64,000 nucleotides of DNA from contig NZ_RZRU01000004.1 in assembly GCF_003997495.1 (NCBI RefSeq), positions 248,001 to 312,000 of the forward strand. The letters run 5' to 3'. Below are positions 1-9,883 of the stretch, one piece after another. Made by a program: the position numbers and the translations under genes. The DNA comes from Mesorhizobium sp. M7A.F.Ca.US.008.03.1.1 (GTDB lineage Bacteria; Pseudomonadota; Alphaproteobacteria; Rhizobiales; Rhizobiaceae). The notes below the pieces were generated by a model that ran no database searches, was not told the DNA's origin, and saw only the letters and a list, made by a program, of their open reading frames with translations. Each line of letters opens with the position of its first letter. Within the stretch, counting starts at the first letter, position 1.

Positions 1-933
1 AACCACGTCGGCAATCGGCGTGCCGATAGCTCGAAGTTTTTGCGTCGCCTTTTCGCCTGCGTCTATGTCGCCGCAATAGCACATGGCCAGAACCAGAACC
101 TCCTTGCCATGCCACTCCGCGGGCAGGAAGGGCAGCGGCGGCGCCTGCCGCATGACCACCCAGCAGGTCAACTCGTCAGGAGCGGTTTCGAGCGCCTTGC
201 GATATTCCCGCAGCACCTTTTCGGCATCGGCGAAGGGATGAACGACAAGCCCCGCCAGCACTTGCGGTCCAAACTCATGGAGATGGAACTCGAATGCCGT
301 GACGACGCCGAAATTGCCGCCGCCGCCGCGCAGCGCCCAGAACAAGTCCGGATTTTCGGTCTGGCTGGCGCGCAGCAATTTGCCGTCGGCGGTGACCACA
401 TCGGCGGAGGCAAGACTGTCGATGGTCAGGCCGAATTTGCGGGTGATCCAGCCGAAGCCGCCTCCCAGTGTCAGGCCGGATATGCCCGTGGTCGAGTTGA
501 TGCCGGTCGGTACCACCAGCCCGAAGGCCTGCGTTTCCTTGTCGACATCGGCAAGCGTCGCGCCAGGCCCTACCCATGCCCGCCGCGCCGAGACATCGAC
601 CCGTACCGACTTCATCAACGACAGATCAATCATCAGGCCACCGTCGCAGACCGCACTTCCGGCAATGTTGTGGCCGCCGCCGCGCACGGAGACGAGAAGC
701 CTGTTCTCCCTGGCGAAATTCACGGCACTGACGACATCGGAAGCGCCGACGCAGCACACGATCAGCCCGGGCCGTCGGTCGACCGTGGCATTCCAGACAG
801 TTCGTGCTTCGTCGTAAGCGGCATCGCCTTCGCTCAGCACTTTGCCGCGCAATTGTGCCGAAAATGCTTCCAGGGCTGCGGCGTCGATTGTCGTTTTGCC
901 GCGTTCAAGCGTGGTGAGGCTCATGGTGTTCAT
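1..933 (-). CDS. FAD-linked oxidoreductase (FAD_binding_4 / BBE family), C-terminus outside window
   Basis: Flavoprotein oxidase or dehydrogenase of the PCMH/FAD_binding_4 family, substrate unknown. The 311 visible residues start at an ATG preceded by GGAGGAAACC. RGGGHNIAGS around residue 88 holds the His that usually carries covalent FAD. The segment GLTLGGGFGWITRKFG follows about 70 residues later. The Cys that adds a second covalent FAD link in bicovalent members appears replaced (GINSTTG), so a single histidyl link is more likely. The frame runs off the left edge of the window, so the BBE tail is not seen. The family is clear; the substrate cannot be inferred. Confidence 0.85.
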   Translation of the reverse strand, partial: MNTMSLTTLERGKTTIDAAALEAFSAQLRGKVLSEGDAAYDEARTVWNATVDRRPGLIVCCVGASDVVSAVNFARENRLLVSVRGGGHNIAGSAVCDGGLMIDLSLMKSVRVDVSARRAWVGPGATLADVDKETQAFGLVVPTGINSTTGISGLTLGGGFGWITRKFGLTIDSLASADVVTADGKLLRASQTENPDLFWALRGGGGNFGVVTAFEFHLHEFGPQVLAGLVVHPFADAEKVLREYRKALETAPDELTCWVVMRQAPPLPFLPAEWHGKEVLVLAMCYCGDIDAGEKATQKLRAIGTPIADVV

Positions 934-1207
934 GGTTTCCTCCCGATTTGCAGATGAGCTGTCCCTCTCCCAAAAAACATTTTTACTGTGCGCTTATATT
1001 AGCTATCGTGCAAGTTTCGCATCGGCCAGCGTTGCGGCACCCAAGCGGGCGTCCGCAGCCGATGCAGTGAATTGCATTGGCTCGGCCACATAGTACCGCC
1101 AGCCGCCATCTCAGCCGGTTTGCACGCGCGACCTTGCACACTCGGCAGCCAGGATGCCGATCATGCCGATGCGAATGTGAACGAAGCAGCGTGCGCTATC
1201 TCGCTCC

Positions 1208-2140
1208 TCAGGCCGGTTCGCGCTTCAGCGCCTGCGCCATGCAGTGGATGCCTCCGCCGGTCTTCGAAATCTCGCTCATGTCGACGGCCGCGACCTCGAA
1301 ACCGCGGGCCTTGAGCTGGCCGATCAGCGACTGGCTGGAGGTCGGCGCGATCACCCGGTCTTTTCCAAGCGACATGAAGTTGCAGCCGAGCGCCATCGTG
1401 TCCTGGAACGGCACGTCGATGATTTCGTGGCCCTTGCCCTTCAGCCAGTCGACAATGCCGGGTTCGGTGCAGGCAAGGCAGACGGCGGTCAGTTTTTCGG
1501 CGATCGGCACCACCATCAGATCGATATGGACGTAATATTCGTCGATGAAGGCGATGCGGGTTTCCCAGCCTTCCTTATCGAACCAGGCCTGTACCTGGCG
1601 CGCGCCTTCTTCCTGCGTGCGGGCGCCGCCGCAGCCGATCAGCACGACGCCGTCCTCGATGACGTTGAAGTCGCCGCCCTCGAACGTACCAGCCGTGACC
1701 ATGTCGTAGATCGGGATGCCGAGCTTTTCGTAGGTGCGGATCGCGGCATAATTCTCGCCGCGCCGCCACCAGTTGGCCATGGCGGTGATGAAGGCGCCGT
1801 AGGGCGTCATGACGCTGGAATCGCGGGAATAGACCTGCATCGGCAGCTCAGGCGTCGGCTCGTGCCAGTGGATGTTGACGCCGAAATGCTCGTAGGCGGC
1901 GACAAGGTCCTTATGCTGTGCCTGCGCGATCTGGACGTTGCAGGGCGCCTCGCGCAGATGCTTTCGCGACAGCGAGCTGGTCGACAGATGACGCAGGAAA
2001 TTGGGCGAACCGAGCAGGACGTCGGTCAGCACGTCGGTCTCGTTGGCGAAGCCCCAGGCGGTCAGCGGCTTGGTGCCGCCGGCGGGGTTTCGGCGCTGCA
2101 GCGAAAATGGCTCGGCGACAATGCGGTCATGAACGGTCAT
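1208..2140 (-). CDS. Dimethylargininase / arginine deiminase-family hydrolase
   Basis: Guanidino-group hydrolase of the amidinotransferase/DDAH fold, 310 aa, cytoplasmic. Family active-site elements are visible: YSRDSS near residue 105, FEGGDF near 155, the His-x-Asp in YVHIDL near 205, and the nucleophilic Cys at about residue 300 in GGGIHCMAQ. Likely substrates are methylarginines, arginine or a related guanidino compound; the sequence alone does not decide. It lies 28 bp downstream of the M20 amidohydrolase on the same strand, so the two are probably cotranscribed and perhaps controlled by the divergent LysR gene. Confidence 0.85.
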   Translation of the reverse strand: MTVHDRIVAEPFSLQRRNPAGGTKPLTAWGFANETDVLTDVLLGSPNFLRHLSTSSLSRKHLREAPCNVQIAQAQHKDLVAAYEHFGVNIHWHEPTPELPMQVYSRDSSVMTPYGAFITAMANWWRRGENYAAIRTYEKLGIPIYDMVTAGTFEGGDFNVIEDGVVLIGCGGARTQEEGARQVQAWFDKEGWETRIAFIDEYYVHIDLMVVPIAEKLTAVCLACTEPGIVDWLKGKGHEIIDVPFQDTMALGCNFMSLGKDRVIAPTSSQSLIGQLKARGFEVAAVDMSEISKTGGGIHCMAQALKREPA

Positions 2141-2168
2141 GCGATGCTCCTTGTGATCAGATCAGCGG

Positions 2169-3764
2169 TCATTTGGCTTGGGGAATGCTCGGTATCCACC
2201 AGTCCCGTCCGCGCGGGGTGGTGACATATTCCGGCCAACGGAAATGGATGGGTGGTTCGTAATCGCAGAGCGGGGCGATCCAGTTAGAGCCGCCGATTCC
2301 GCCGCCGGTGCGAGCGACGAATTCATTCATCGCCGCATCGCGGGCGGTCTGGTCTTCCAGCAGGCGAAGGGCGGCGAGCGCAATCGTGCGGGAGGCGCAA
2401 GCCACCATCGGGTCGATGGTGGCGGGAATACCGCCCAACGCATTCATTGCCCATGACGGATAGGGGTAGCCGGTTTCCGAACGCAGCGCCGGGCGGGCGA
2501 CATAGAAGCGCGCCGTCGGCGTATGCCAACTCATGTCGGTGTAATCGTCGGAGGTCGAATTGACCTGCGAGGGCGGCAGGTCGCGGCGCAGGATCGCTTC
2601 CGCTGCCTGCGGCTCGATCAGGCGCTCCAGCTCTTCGATAAACGGCTCGTCGCTCGCCAAGCGCCCGGCATTGACCTGTATTTCGCGCGCGACGGCTTTG
2701 GCGTCTTCGTCCCAGCGCGGCGGCCCGACCGTCGACAGTGCTTCATAGGCGATCTCGGCCATCGCATGATTGGCAAGTCCCGGTCGTGACTTCGACACCC
2801 AATGCCGCTCGATGCGGCAACCACTCATCGCTGCCGCCGCCTCGGCATTGCGGTCGAGCACCGCGGTGACCCGCTCGGCCATGGCAAGCGTCGGCACGCG
2901 GATCATGTACTGGATCTCGGCCAACCCCGCCGGCAAATTGTCGGCGGTCGCCTGGCCGGCAGTCAGGATCGCCTCGCTGATCGACCAGCCGCCCTGGTGC
3001 GGCAGCATGGAATCGCGCAGAGCCTTGGAGGCCATGTACATCATCATCAATGCGTCGTTGGCGCCGGGGGCGCGCGCCGCCGAATGTGCTTGCGGAATGG
3101 GTGCGGCACCCGGAGCCAGCGCCCAGCGCTCCGGTTGGTCGCAGATGAAGCGATAGATCATCGCGTAGGCCGCGCCGCAATGCGTGTCCCAGCGCGCCGT
3201 GTTGCAGAGCGGCATCATGTAGAACGGATGGAAGGAGATCATGCCGGCAAGGCCGTCATAATAACCCTTGGCGGCATGGATCGGCTTCGACCCGCGCACC
3301 TTTTCCGCCGGCTCGCCGGTGAAGCGCAGCGTGCCGGATATGCCGTGGCGCTGCATCGCCGCCTTGGTCGCCAGCAGCCCGCCGAGGCTCGAAATGCCCA
3401 GCCCGGAATGCGGGTCGGTGTGGCCGCCGGCCTGGTGGCCAAGTCCCCGGCGCGGACGCTCGACCGTAGCGGCATCCTGGCAATTGCCCGGGACCGCGTC
3501 GTATTCGGCGTACATGCCGATGGTCGGGCCGGGGCCGTTGGTCCAATGCGCGCAGAAGGCGGTCGGCATGCCGCCGGAACCTTCTTCGACGGAAAAGCCT
3601 TCGAGTTTCAGTCGCTCGACATACCAGGCGGCGGATTGATACTCCCGCCACGCGGTCTCGCCGAAATCGAAGATGGTGCGTGTCCACGCGGACAACAACG
3701 GCTGGATGCCGTCGAGACAGGCAAGGGCGGTTGCTTGCGCCGAGGTGGCCACCGGTTTCTCCAT
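2169..3764 (-). CDS. M20-family amidohydrolase (AbgB-like)
   Basis: Metal-dependent amidohydrolase, 531 aa, resembling the p-aminobenzoyl-glutamate hydrolase B branch of M20. Metal-binding segments are GMYAEYDAVPGN and GHQAGGHTDPHSGLG in the first third; the exchange-domain region follows at about 215-350. The C-terminal part has TSDDYTDMSWHTPTARFY, typical of this branch. It is a little longer than most M20 enzymes. The likely reaction is hydrolysis of an N-acyl or amide bond in a small molecule. It is transcribed with the dimethylargininase-like gene and divergently from the LysR regulator, with 84 bp between the start codons. Confidence 0.8.
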   Translation of the reverse strand: MEKPVATSAQATALACLDGIQPLLSAWTRTIFDFGETAWREYQSAAWYVERLKLEGFSVEEGSGGMPTAFCAHWTNGPGPTIGMYAEYDAVPGNCQDAATVERPRRGLGHQAGGHTDPHSGLGISSLGGLLATKAAMQRHGISGTLRFTGEPAEKVRGSKPIHAAKGYYDGLAGMISFHPFYMMPLCNTARWDTHCGAAYAMIYRFICDQPERWALAPGAAPIPQAHSAARAPGANDALMMMYMASKALRDSMLPHQGGWSISEAILTAGQATADNLPAGLAEIQYMIRVPTLAMAERVTAVLDRNAEAAAAMSGCRIERHWVSKSRPGLANHAMAEIAYEALSTVGPPRWDEDAKAVAREIQVNAGRLASDEPFIEELERLIEPQAAEAILRRDLPPSQVNSTSDDYTDMSWHTPTARFYVARPALRSETGYPYPSWAMNALGGIPATIDPMVACASRTIALAALRLLEDQTARDAAMNEFVARTGGGIGGSNWIAPLCDYEPPIHFRWPEYVTTPRGRDWWIPSIPQAK

Positions 3765-3848
3765 GGCATGAGAAGAAAGCAGTGAAGCGGTTCGCTAAAA
3801 AGTGATATGTTTTCCCGGTTCGTGCAAATTCGGTTCACCTGAGGCTCC

Positions 3849-4745
3849 TTGCGCATACCATCGACACAAGCGCTGCGCGCGCTCGACAGCTTCGCCCGGC
3901 ACGGCAGCGTCTGGCGCGCCGCCGACGAGTTGCACCTGACCCGCAGCGCTGTCAGCCATCAGCTTCGCCTGCTGGAGCGCGACCTCGGCTTCGACCTGCT
4001 CGAACGCATCGGCAAGGGCGTGGCGCTGACGCCGCGCGGCCAGCGCTACGCCAGCGACGTGCGCAAGGCGCTCACCGTTCTTGGCGATGCGGTGACGCGC
4101 GATGCCGGCACCGGCGTCGGCGGTTCGTTCGCCGTCAGCTGCACGCCCGGCTTCGCCTCGCTGTTCCTGTGCACCCATATCGGCGAGTTCCGGCAGATGT
4201 ATCCTGACGTGGCGCTGCGCATCCTGACGCCGCGCCGGCTCGACGATGTCAGCAACGCCGATGCCGATGCCTTCATTGCGTTTGGGGTCGGCAATTGGCC
4301 GAACCGGGCGGTCGAACCGCTCTGCGAAATCTCGTTTACGCCGCTCTGCAGCCCGACGCTGCTCAACAAGATCGGCGGTTTCTCCCGGCCGTCCGACGTG
4401 CTGCGCGCCAACCTGCTGCATCTCGATGACACCGAGGATTGGGCGCGCTGGCTGGCGCTGTCCAAGGTGGAAAACCCCGATATCGAGGGCGGCATCTTCT
4501 TTTCGGACATGAACCTTGTCTTTTCGGCGGCGATTGCCGGCCAGGGCATCGCCATGGGCGACGAACTGACCAGCCGTCGGGCTCTGAGCGAGGGCCGGCT
4601 GGTCAGGCCGTTCGATATCGCGATCAAGTCGCCGCGCTCCTATTTCCTGGTCTCCGAACACGCCAAGGTTTCGCATCCGGTGCTGGAAGCGTTCGCGGGA
4701 TGGCTGCGGTCGAAACTCCTGGAGAACCGCATTCTGCCATATTGA
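3849..4745 (+). CDS. LysR-family transcriptional regulator (GcvA-like)
   Basis: LysR-type regulator, 298 aa. The N-terminal winged helix-turn-helix is clear (SVWRAADELHLTRSAVSHQLRLLE, split here as residues about 19-42), followed by a periplasmic-binding-protein-like effector domain. The start is a TTG placed 5-8 bp after GAGG; no in-frame ATG precedes the HTH. Divergent placement next to the M20 and dimethylargininase genes is the classic arrangement for LysR control of a catabolic operon. The polyamine-type importer 120 bp downstream may belong to the same regulon. Confidence 0.88.
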   Translation: MRIPSTQALRALDSFARHGSVWRAADELHLTRSAVSHQLRLLERDLGFDLLERIGKGVALTPRGQRYASDVRKALTVLGDAVTRDAGTGVGGSFAVSCTPGFASLFLCTHIGEFRQMYPDVALRILTPRRLDDVSNADADAFIAFGVGNWPNRAVEPLCEISFTPLCSPTLLNKIGGFSRPSDVLRANLLHLDDTEDWARWLALSKVENPDIEGGIFFSDMNLVFSAAIAGQGIAMGDELTSRRALSEGRLVRPFDIAIKSPRSYFLVSEHAKVSHPVLEAFAGWLRSKLLENRILPY

Positions 4746-4865
4746 GGGCAGGGCGGCGGCCTCTCGCCATAGATGAATGGAATTTGCCGATCACGCGAAA
4801 ACTATTCGGTTGCGGTGAGCCGGCACCCTGCCTACGATTTCGACAAGCGTTAGGGAAAGGGCAGT

Positions 4866-5960
4866 ATGCAGCAACCCGGCCGTGCCGCAGAGATCAAGGC
4901 AATCGGGATCGGCAAGAGCTTCGGCTCGTTCCGTGCGCTGGACAATCTGTCGCTCGATATCGGTCGTGGCGAGTTCCTGACCCTGCTCGGGCCGTCCGGT
5001 TCGGGCAAGACCACCTTCCTGATGATCCTTGCCGGCTTCGTGCCGCCGACCGAGGGCAAGCTGTTCAGCGACGGCGTCGACATCACCGACCGACCGGCAG
5101 AGCAACGCGCCGCCGGCATGGTGTTCCAGGGCTACGCGCTGTTTCCGCATATGAGCGTCGAAGCCAACATCGCCTTCCCACTCAAGGTGCGCAAGAAATC
5201 GGCCGCCGACATCAAGCGCCGCGTCGGCGAGATGATCGAGCGCGTCGGCCTCAAGGGCCACGAGAAAAAACTACCGGCGCAACTGTCGGGCGGCCAGCAG
5301 CAGCGCGTGGCGCTGGCCCGCGCGCTGGTGTTCGAACCGGGCGTACTGTTGCTCGATGAGCCGTTCTCGGCGCTGGACAAGGGCCTGCGCGGCCAGATGC
5401 AGGCCGAAATGAAGCGGCTGCACCAGGAGACCGGCACCACCTTCGTCTTCGTCACCCATGACCAGAGCGAGGCACTGGCGCTGTCGTCGCGCGTCGCCAT
5501 CTTCAACCACGGCAAACTGCTGCAGGTCGGAGCGCCCGACGAGGTCTACGACCGGCCGGACAACCGTTTCGTCGCCGAGTTTCTCGGCGAGATCAACATG
5601 CTGCCGCTGAAGGGCGTCGAGCCCGCCGGCAATGGCTCGACCGGCCTCTGCGAAGACCGCACGGTCTCCATGCGCTGCAAGGCCGAGGCGGTGCGCGGAG
5701 ATGCAATCCTGGCGATCCGGCCTGAATACATGTCGATATCAGGCGAGGCGGCAGCCGGCGAAAACGGCATCGCTGCGACAGCGACAAACTCCACCTATCT
5801 CGGCGCGGCAACGCGGCTCGACCTGACGACACGGCAAGGCGCCAAGGTCACGGTCTCGGTGCCCAACGAGGTGGCCGCCGCCGCCCTTAGCAAGGGCAAT
5901 TCCGTCTGGCTCACCTGGCCGGCGGAAAAGGGTTTCCTCCTTCCGCATGGAGGACAATGA
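4866..5960 (+). CDS. ABC transporter ATP-binding protein, spermidine/putrescine type
   Basis: ATPase of a PotABCD-like importer, 364 aa. Walker A GPSGSGKT is at residues 42-49, the signature LSGGQQQR at about 140, Walker B LLLDEPFSALD at about 161, and a switch His in FVTHDQSEALAL. A TOBE-like C-terminal domain covers roughly residues 270-355. It is the first gene of a four-gene importer operon, and the binding-protein and permease genes follow with short gaps. Substrate class (polyamine or a guanidino relative) is inferred from family and neighbours. Confidence 0.9.
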   Translation: MQQPGRAAEIKAIGIGKSFGSFRALDNLSLDIGRGEFLTLLGPSGSGKTTFLMILAGFVPPTEGKLFSDGVDITDRPAEQRAAGMVFQGYALFPHMSVEANIAFPLKVRKKSAADIKRRVGEMIERVGLKGHEKKLPAQLSGGQQQRVALARALVFEPGVLLLDEPFSALDKGLRGQMQAEMKRLHQETGTTFVFVTHDQSEALALSSRVAIFNHGKLLQVGAPDEVYDRPDNRFVAEFLGEINMLPLKGVEPAGNGSTGLCEDRTVSMRCKAEAVRGDAILAIRPEYMSISGEAAAGENGIAATATNSTYLGAATRLDLTTRQGAKVTVSVPNEVAAAALSKGNSVWLTWPAEKGFLLPHGGQ

Positions 5961-6027
5961 CGAACGGTGTGGAGACACGCGCATACCGCTTTCCGGTACT
6001 ATCAATGACAAAAAAAGGGGAACTGAC

Positions 6028-7143
6028 ATGACAAACGACACCAAGAAACAAGCCATCGAGAGCCTGTCCGCCAGGGCGGGTCGCGGCGAAATCTCGCGCC
6101 GGCAGTTCACGCAGCTGGCGGCACTCGTGCTGGCCGGCACGCCGATGCTGCTGCGCTCGACCGGTGCCTTTGCGCAGGCCAAGGAACTGGTGCTGGTCAA
6201 CTGGGGCGGCGATGCCATCACCGCCTACGATGCGGCCTATGGCCAGGCCTTCACCAAGGACACCGGCATCACCGTCAAGATGGACGGTTCGGGTCCGACC
6301 GAAGGCGCCATCGCCGCGCAGTTCAAGAGCGGCGCGCCGACCTGGGATCTCGTCGACGTAGACCCCTTCTCGGCCATCACGCTCGGCGCCCAAGGGGCTC
6401 TCGAGCCGATCGATTACAACATCGTCGACAAGAAGAAGATGCGGCCCGGCTTTGGCTGGGAATACGCCGCCTCGACCTATTTCTTCTCCTATGTCATCGC
6501 CTATGATTCCGAGAAGTACGGCAAGGACGCGCCGACCGGCATGGCCGATTTCTTCGACGTGAAGAAATTCCCCGGCAAGCGCTCGCTCTACAAATGGGGC
6601 GTATCGAGCTGGGAAGCGGCGCTGCTGGCCGACGGCATCGCGCCTGCGTCGCTCTACCCGCTCGACCTCAAGCGCGCCCATGACAAGATCGCCGCCTTCA
6701 AGGAAAATGTCGTTGCCTATTGGGGTGGCGGCGCCGAAAGCCAGAGCGTGCTGCTCAACGGCGAGGCCTCGATGGCGATCGTCTGGTCGACCCGCGCTTC
6801 ACTGATCGAGCAGGATTCGGGCGGCAAGATCAAGTTCATCTGGGACCAGGGCCTGATCTCGCCCGGCGCGCTGGCCGTGCTCAAGAACAACCCCGGCGGC
6901 AAGGACGCGGCGATGAAGTTCATCGCCAGCGCCCAGGACCCTGAAAAGCAGTTGGTCATGTTCGACAAGCTCGGCCAAGGTCCTGCAAACCCGGCGGCAG
7001 ACGCGCTGATCCCGGCCGACAAGAAGCGCATCAACCCGGTCGATCCCGAGAACATGAAAAAGCAGATCGCGCTCGACATGGACTGGTACGCCAAGAACTA
7101 CGGGCCGGCGCTCGACGAATACACCAAGATCATCTCGGCCTGA
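6028..7143 (+). CDS. Periplasmic substrate-binding protein, polyamine type (PotD-like)
   Basis: Extracellular solute-binding protein of 371 aa. The ATG at 6028 is chosen because AAAAAAGGGGAACTGAC lies just upstream and because it gives a sensible N-terminus. EISRRQFTQLAALVLAG followed by GAFAQA resembles a twin-arginine (Tat) or long Sec signal with cleavage near residue 46. The mature protein begins KELVLVNWGGD, as in PotD-like proteins. It delivers substrate to the two permeases that follow. An in-frame upstream start at 5947 overlaps the ATPase gene but would bury the signal peptide. Confidence 0.88.
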   Translation: MTNDTKKQAIESLSARAGRGEISRRQFTQLAALVLAGTPMLLRSTGAFAQAKELVLVNWGGDAITAYDAAYGQAFTKDTGITVKMDGSGPTEGAIAAQFKSGAPTWDLVDVDPFSAITLGAQGALEPIDYNIVDKKKMRPGFGWEYAASTYFFSYVIAYDSEKYGKDAPTGMADFFDVKKFPGKRSLYKWGVSSWEAALLADGIAPASLYPLDLKRAHDKIAAFKENVVAYWGGGAESQSVLLNGEASMAIVWSTRASLIEQDSGGKIKFIWDQGLISPGALAVLKNNPGGKDAAMKFIASAQDPEKQLVMFDKLGQGPANPAADALIPADKKRINPVDPENMKKQIALDMDWYAKNYGPALDEYTKIISA

Positions 7144-7168
7144 CCAGGGCTGGGATAGTCGGGTCGAC

Positions 7169-8002
7169 ATGAGATCCTATCTCTCCGACAGGATGGGCGC
7201 GGCGCTGTTGATGGCGCCGCTGCTCCTGTTTCTTGTCCTGGCCTATGCCTGGCCGTTCCTCGGCGTCGTCAAATGGAGCTTTACGCTGCCGACGCCGGGG
7301 CTCGGCCAGTATGAGGCGCTACTCACCGATGATCTGGTGCAGTCGGTCTTCATTCGCACGCTGCGCATCGCCGCGGTCGTCACCGTGGTTTCGGTGGCCG
7401 CTGCCTACGCCATCACCGTCGTCTGGGTGCGTGGAACCCCGGCACAGCGCCTGATCGCCGAGTTCTGCATTCTCGTTCCCTTCTGGATTTCCGTGCTGAC
7501 CCGTGCCTTCGGCTGGGTGGCGTTGTTGTCCAACCGCGGCCTGATCAACACCTGGCTGCAGGCGATCGGCTTCATTTCCGAACCGTTGGCGCTGGTGCGC
7601 AACGAATTCGGCGTCATCGTCGGCATGACGCATTTCCTCATTCCCTTCGCCGTCTTCCCGCTGGCATCGGCCATGCGCAGCCTCGACGACCGCGTGCTCC
7701 TGGCGGCGCGCGGGCTCGGCTCCAGCCGCATGCGCACCTTCTGGACGGTGTTCGTGCCGATGACGCGCTCCGGCATCATCGGCGCGGCGATGATCGTGTT
7801 CGTCTTCTCGCTCGGCTTCTTCGTCACGCCGGCGATCCTCGGCGGCGGCCGCAGCGTCATGATTGCCGAGTTGATCTATCTCAGGATATTCCAGAGCCCG
7901 GACTGGGGCTTGGGTGCAGCGATCAGCGTCGTGCTGGTGCTGTTCGTCGGTGCGCTGATGGCGCTTTTGTTCCGTTATGTCAGACCAAAGCAGTTGATCT
8001 GA
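7169..8002 (+). CDS. ABC transporter permease (PotB-like)
   Basis: Inner-membrane permease, 277 aa, with about six hydrophobic helices. The EAA loop that contacts the ATPase is seen as LAARGLGSSRMRTFWTVFVPM at residues about 176-196. It lies 25 bp after the binding-protein gene. Its stop overlaps the next start (TGATG), which points to translational coupling with the second permease. Confidence 0.88.
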   Translation: MRSYLSDRMGAALLMAPLLLFLVLAYAWPFLGVVKWSFTLPTPGLGQYEALLTDDLVQSVFIRTLRIAAVVTVVSVAAAYAITVVWVRGTPAQRLIAEFCILVPFWISVLTRAFGWVALLSNRGLINTWLQAIGFISEPLALVRNEFGVIVGMTHFLIPFAVFPLASAMRSLDDRVLLAARGLGSSRMRTFWTVFVPMTRSGIIGAAMIVFVFSLGFFVTPAILGGGRSVMIAELIYLRIFQSPDWGLGAAISVVLVLFVGALMALLFRYVRPKQLI

Positions 8003-8805
8003 TGCCGACCTATCGCCCTGGTCCCGTTTCGCTGATCATCGCCGCCTTCGTGGCATTGTTCCTGCTGATGCCGCTGCTCGCCGTCATCCCGGTGTCGCTG
8101 ACGCCGAGCCGCATGCTGGCGATGCCGTCGGGCGAACTGTCGCTGCGCCACTACCGGGCGCTGATCGAGGACCCGCGCTGGCTCCAATCGATCCTGCTCT
8201 CGATCCGCATCGGTGTCGTCAGCAGCGCTTTTTCTACGGTACTGGCACTGTGCTTCAGCCTCGGCGTCTGGATGTTTCAGCCGCGCTTCACTGCGGCACT
8301 CGTCGGCTTCGTGCTGCTGCCGATGGTGGTGCCGCCGGTGGTCTCGGCGATCACGCTCTACTTCCTTTTAACCTCGATCTCGGGCTTCAGCGCGTTCTTC
8401 GGCTACGACACCTGGCTGGGCGTCGCCATGGCCCATTCGGTGATGACCGTCCCTTTCGCCACCGTGCTGATGCTGGTCTCGCTCAGCCAGCTCGACCGCC
8501 GCATCGACCTTGCCGCACGCGGGCTAGGTGCCACGGTCTGGGAGCGCGCCACCCGCATCATCATGCCCAACATCAAGTTCGGTATCGTTACCGCCGCACT
8601 GCTCTCCTTCGTCCTGTCCTGGGAAGAAATAGGGGTCACTTTGTTTATCACTTCGGTCAACGCCATCACGCTGCCCCGGCTGATGTGGATGGGCTTGCGC
8701 GACAACATCGACCCGGCGATCGCTGCCCTGTCGGTGATCCTGATCATCATCACCGTGCTGGTGCTGGCGGTGCGCAGTTTCGTTGCCAGGCAGCGCGGAG
8801 CCTAG
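8002..8805 (+). CDS. ABC transporter permease (PotC-like)
   Basis: Second permease of the importer, 267 aa, with about six transmembrane helices. The EAA loop is DLAARGLGATVWERATRIIMP near residues 170-190. Its start codon shares one base with the stop of the preceding permease. Its stop codon overlaps that of the convergent hydratase gene in a shared CTAG, so the two transcripts overlap tail to tail. Confidence 0.88.
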   Translation: MPTYRPGPVSLIIAAFVALFLLMPLLAVIPVSLTPSRMLAMPSGELSLRHYRALIEDPRWLQSILLSIRIGVVSSAFSTVLALCFSLGVWMFQPRFTAALVGFVLLPMVVPPVVSAITLYFLLTSISGFSAFFGYDTWLGVAMAHSVMTVPFATVLMLVSLSQLDRRIDLAARGLGATVWERATRIIMPNIKFGIVTAALLSFVLSWEEIGVTLFITSVNAITLPRLMWMGLRDNIDPAIAALSVILIIITVLVLAVRSFVARQRGA

Positions 8806-9593
8806 ACAAACCGCACGGAGACACGGCCAAACCTGCCTAGATCGCCGGTGACTTCGTCGCCGGCCTCGACGCCTATCGGCGTCACGCAGGTTCCCGTAAT
8901 CACCACCTGTCCCGGCTGGAGTGCTATGCCCAGCCCCGATAGTTCATTGACAATCCAGGTAAGCGCGATGCGAGGATCGCCCAATACGGCTGCTCCCGAT
9001 CCGCTATGTTGCGACCTTCCGGACACGGACGCGGCCACAGGGTGCTTTGCAAGATCCACGTCGCGCCAGTCGTCTTCTGCCGCCTCGCCGATGACAAACA
9101 GATTGGCGCAGGCATTGTCCGCAATGAGCTGCGGCGCCCCGACGGCGCAGAAATCGTCATAGCGCGAGTCCGGAATTTCGATCGCCGGGTGCAAGGTCGC
9201 CACGGCTTCCATCACCTCGGCGATTTCATAGGGTGCCGGACGAGGCGGCAGAAGGCTGCCGAAACGGAAAGCGAACTCGATCTCGGCCACGCGCATCTTG
9301 CTCGTCGCCAGGGAAACGGTCCCGCCGACCTCCACCGCTTTTTCGGCCAGGAGACGTCCGGCCATCGGGCCGTCGACGTTGATGTGCCTTTGTCCGGCCA
9401 GACTGGTCGCGGCAATCTTCCAGCCGAAAAGTGGGGCCACCGGGCGATCCATGACATGCGACTGGATGGCGTAGCCTTCGAGCCGTGTTTGTGGGCGCAA
9501 CTTCTCGGGTATGGCGTCGAGACGGGTGCCCTTGTCCCAGTGGCCTACCAACAACCGCGACGCGGCCCTGGTCTCTTCTGCATCGAGCATCAT
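8802..9593 (-). CDS. 2-keto-4-pentenoate hydratase-like / fumarylacetoacetase-fold enzyme
   Basis: 263-aa member of the MhpD/FAH fold. These enzymes hydrate 2-hydroxypenta-2,4-dienoates or decarboxylate related keto acids. Supporting segments are FGWKIAATS near residue 57, the metal-binding style AEIEFAFRFG near 100, and the C-terminal GQVVITGTCVTPIGVEAGDEV. The gene is convergent with the ABC permease and has no other aromatic-catabolism genes beside it, so its pathway is unknown. The start ATGATG follows GGAAGC. Confidence 0.8.
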   Translation of the reverse strand: MMLDAEETRAASRLLVGHWDKGTRLDAIPEKLRPQTRLEGYAIQSHVMDRPVAPLFGWKIAATSLAGQRHINVDGPMAGRLLAEKAVEVGGTVSLATSKMRVAEIEFAFRFGSLLPPRPAPYEIAEVMEAVATLHPAIEIPDSRYDDFCAVGAPQLIADNACANLFVIGEAAEDDWRDVDLAKHPVAASVSGRSQHSGSGAAVLGDPRIALTWIVNELSGLGIALQPGQVVITGTCVTPIGVEAGDEVTGDLGRFGRVSVRFV

Positions 9594-9883
9594 CAGCTTC
9601 CGAAATTGCTTCGTGGATCAAAACCGGCAAGGAAACATCGCGTCATGCGACGCTGTATGGAGCGAGAATATGTGACCAGGAATCGAGAGTCCATGTTCAC
9701 GGCGCGGTGCCCGCCGACGATGGCGTTGGCAAAGTCGCCCTTTCGAGATCATCGGCATCCATCCTTCCGATGACGAATCGCCATCGCCTCCGCGCGTCGA
9801 ATGGCTATATCTGTCAGAACACGCAAAGCGCGGACAGGCTTCCGAAAAGCAATAGTCGGCAGCGCAAGAACTGGAGGAAAACG

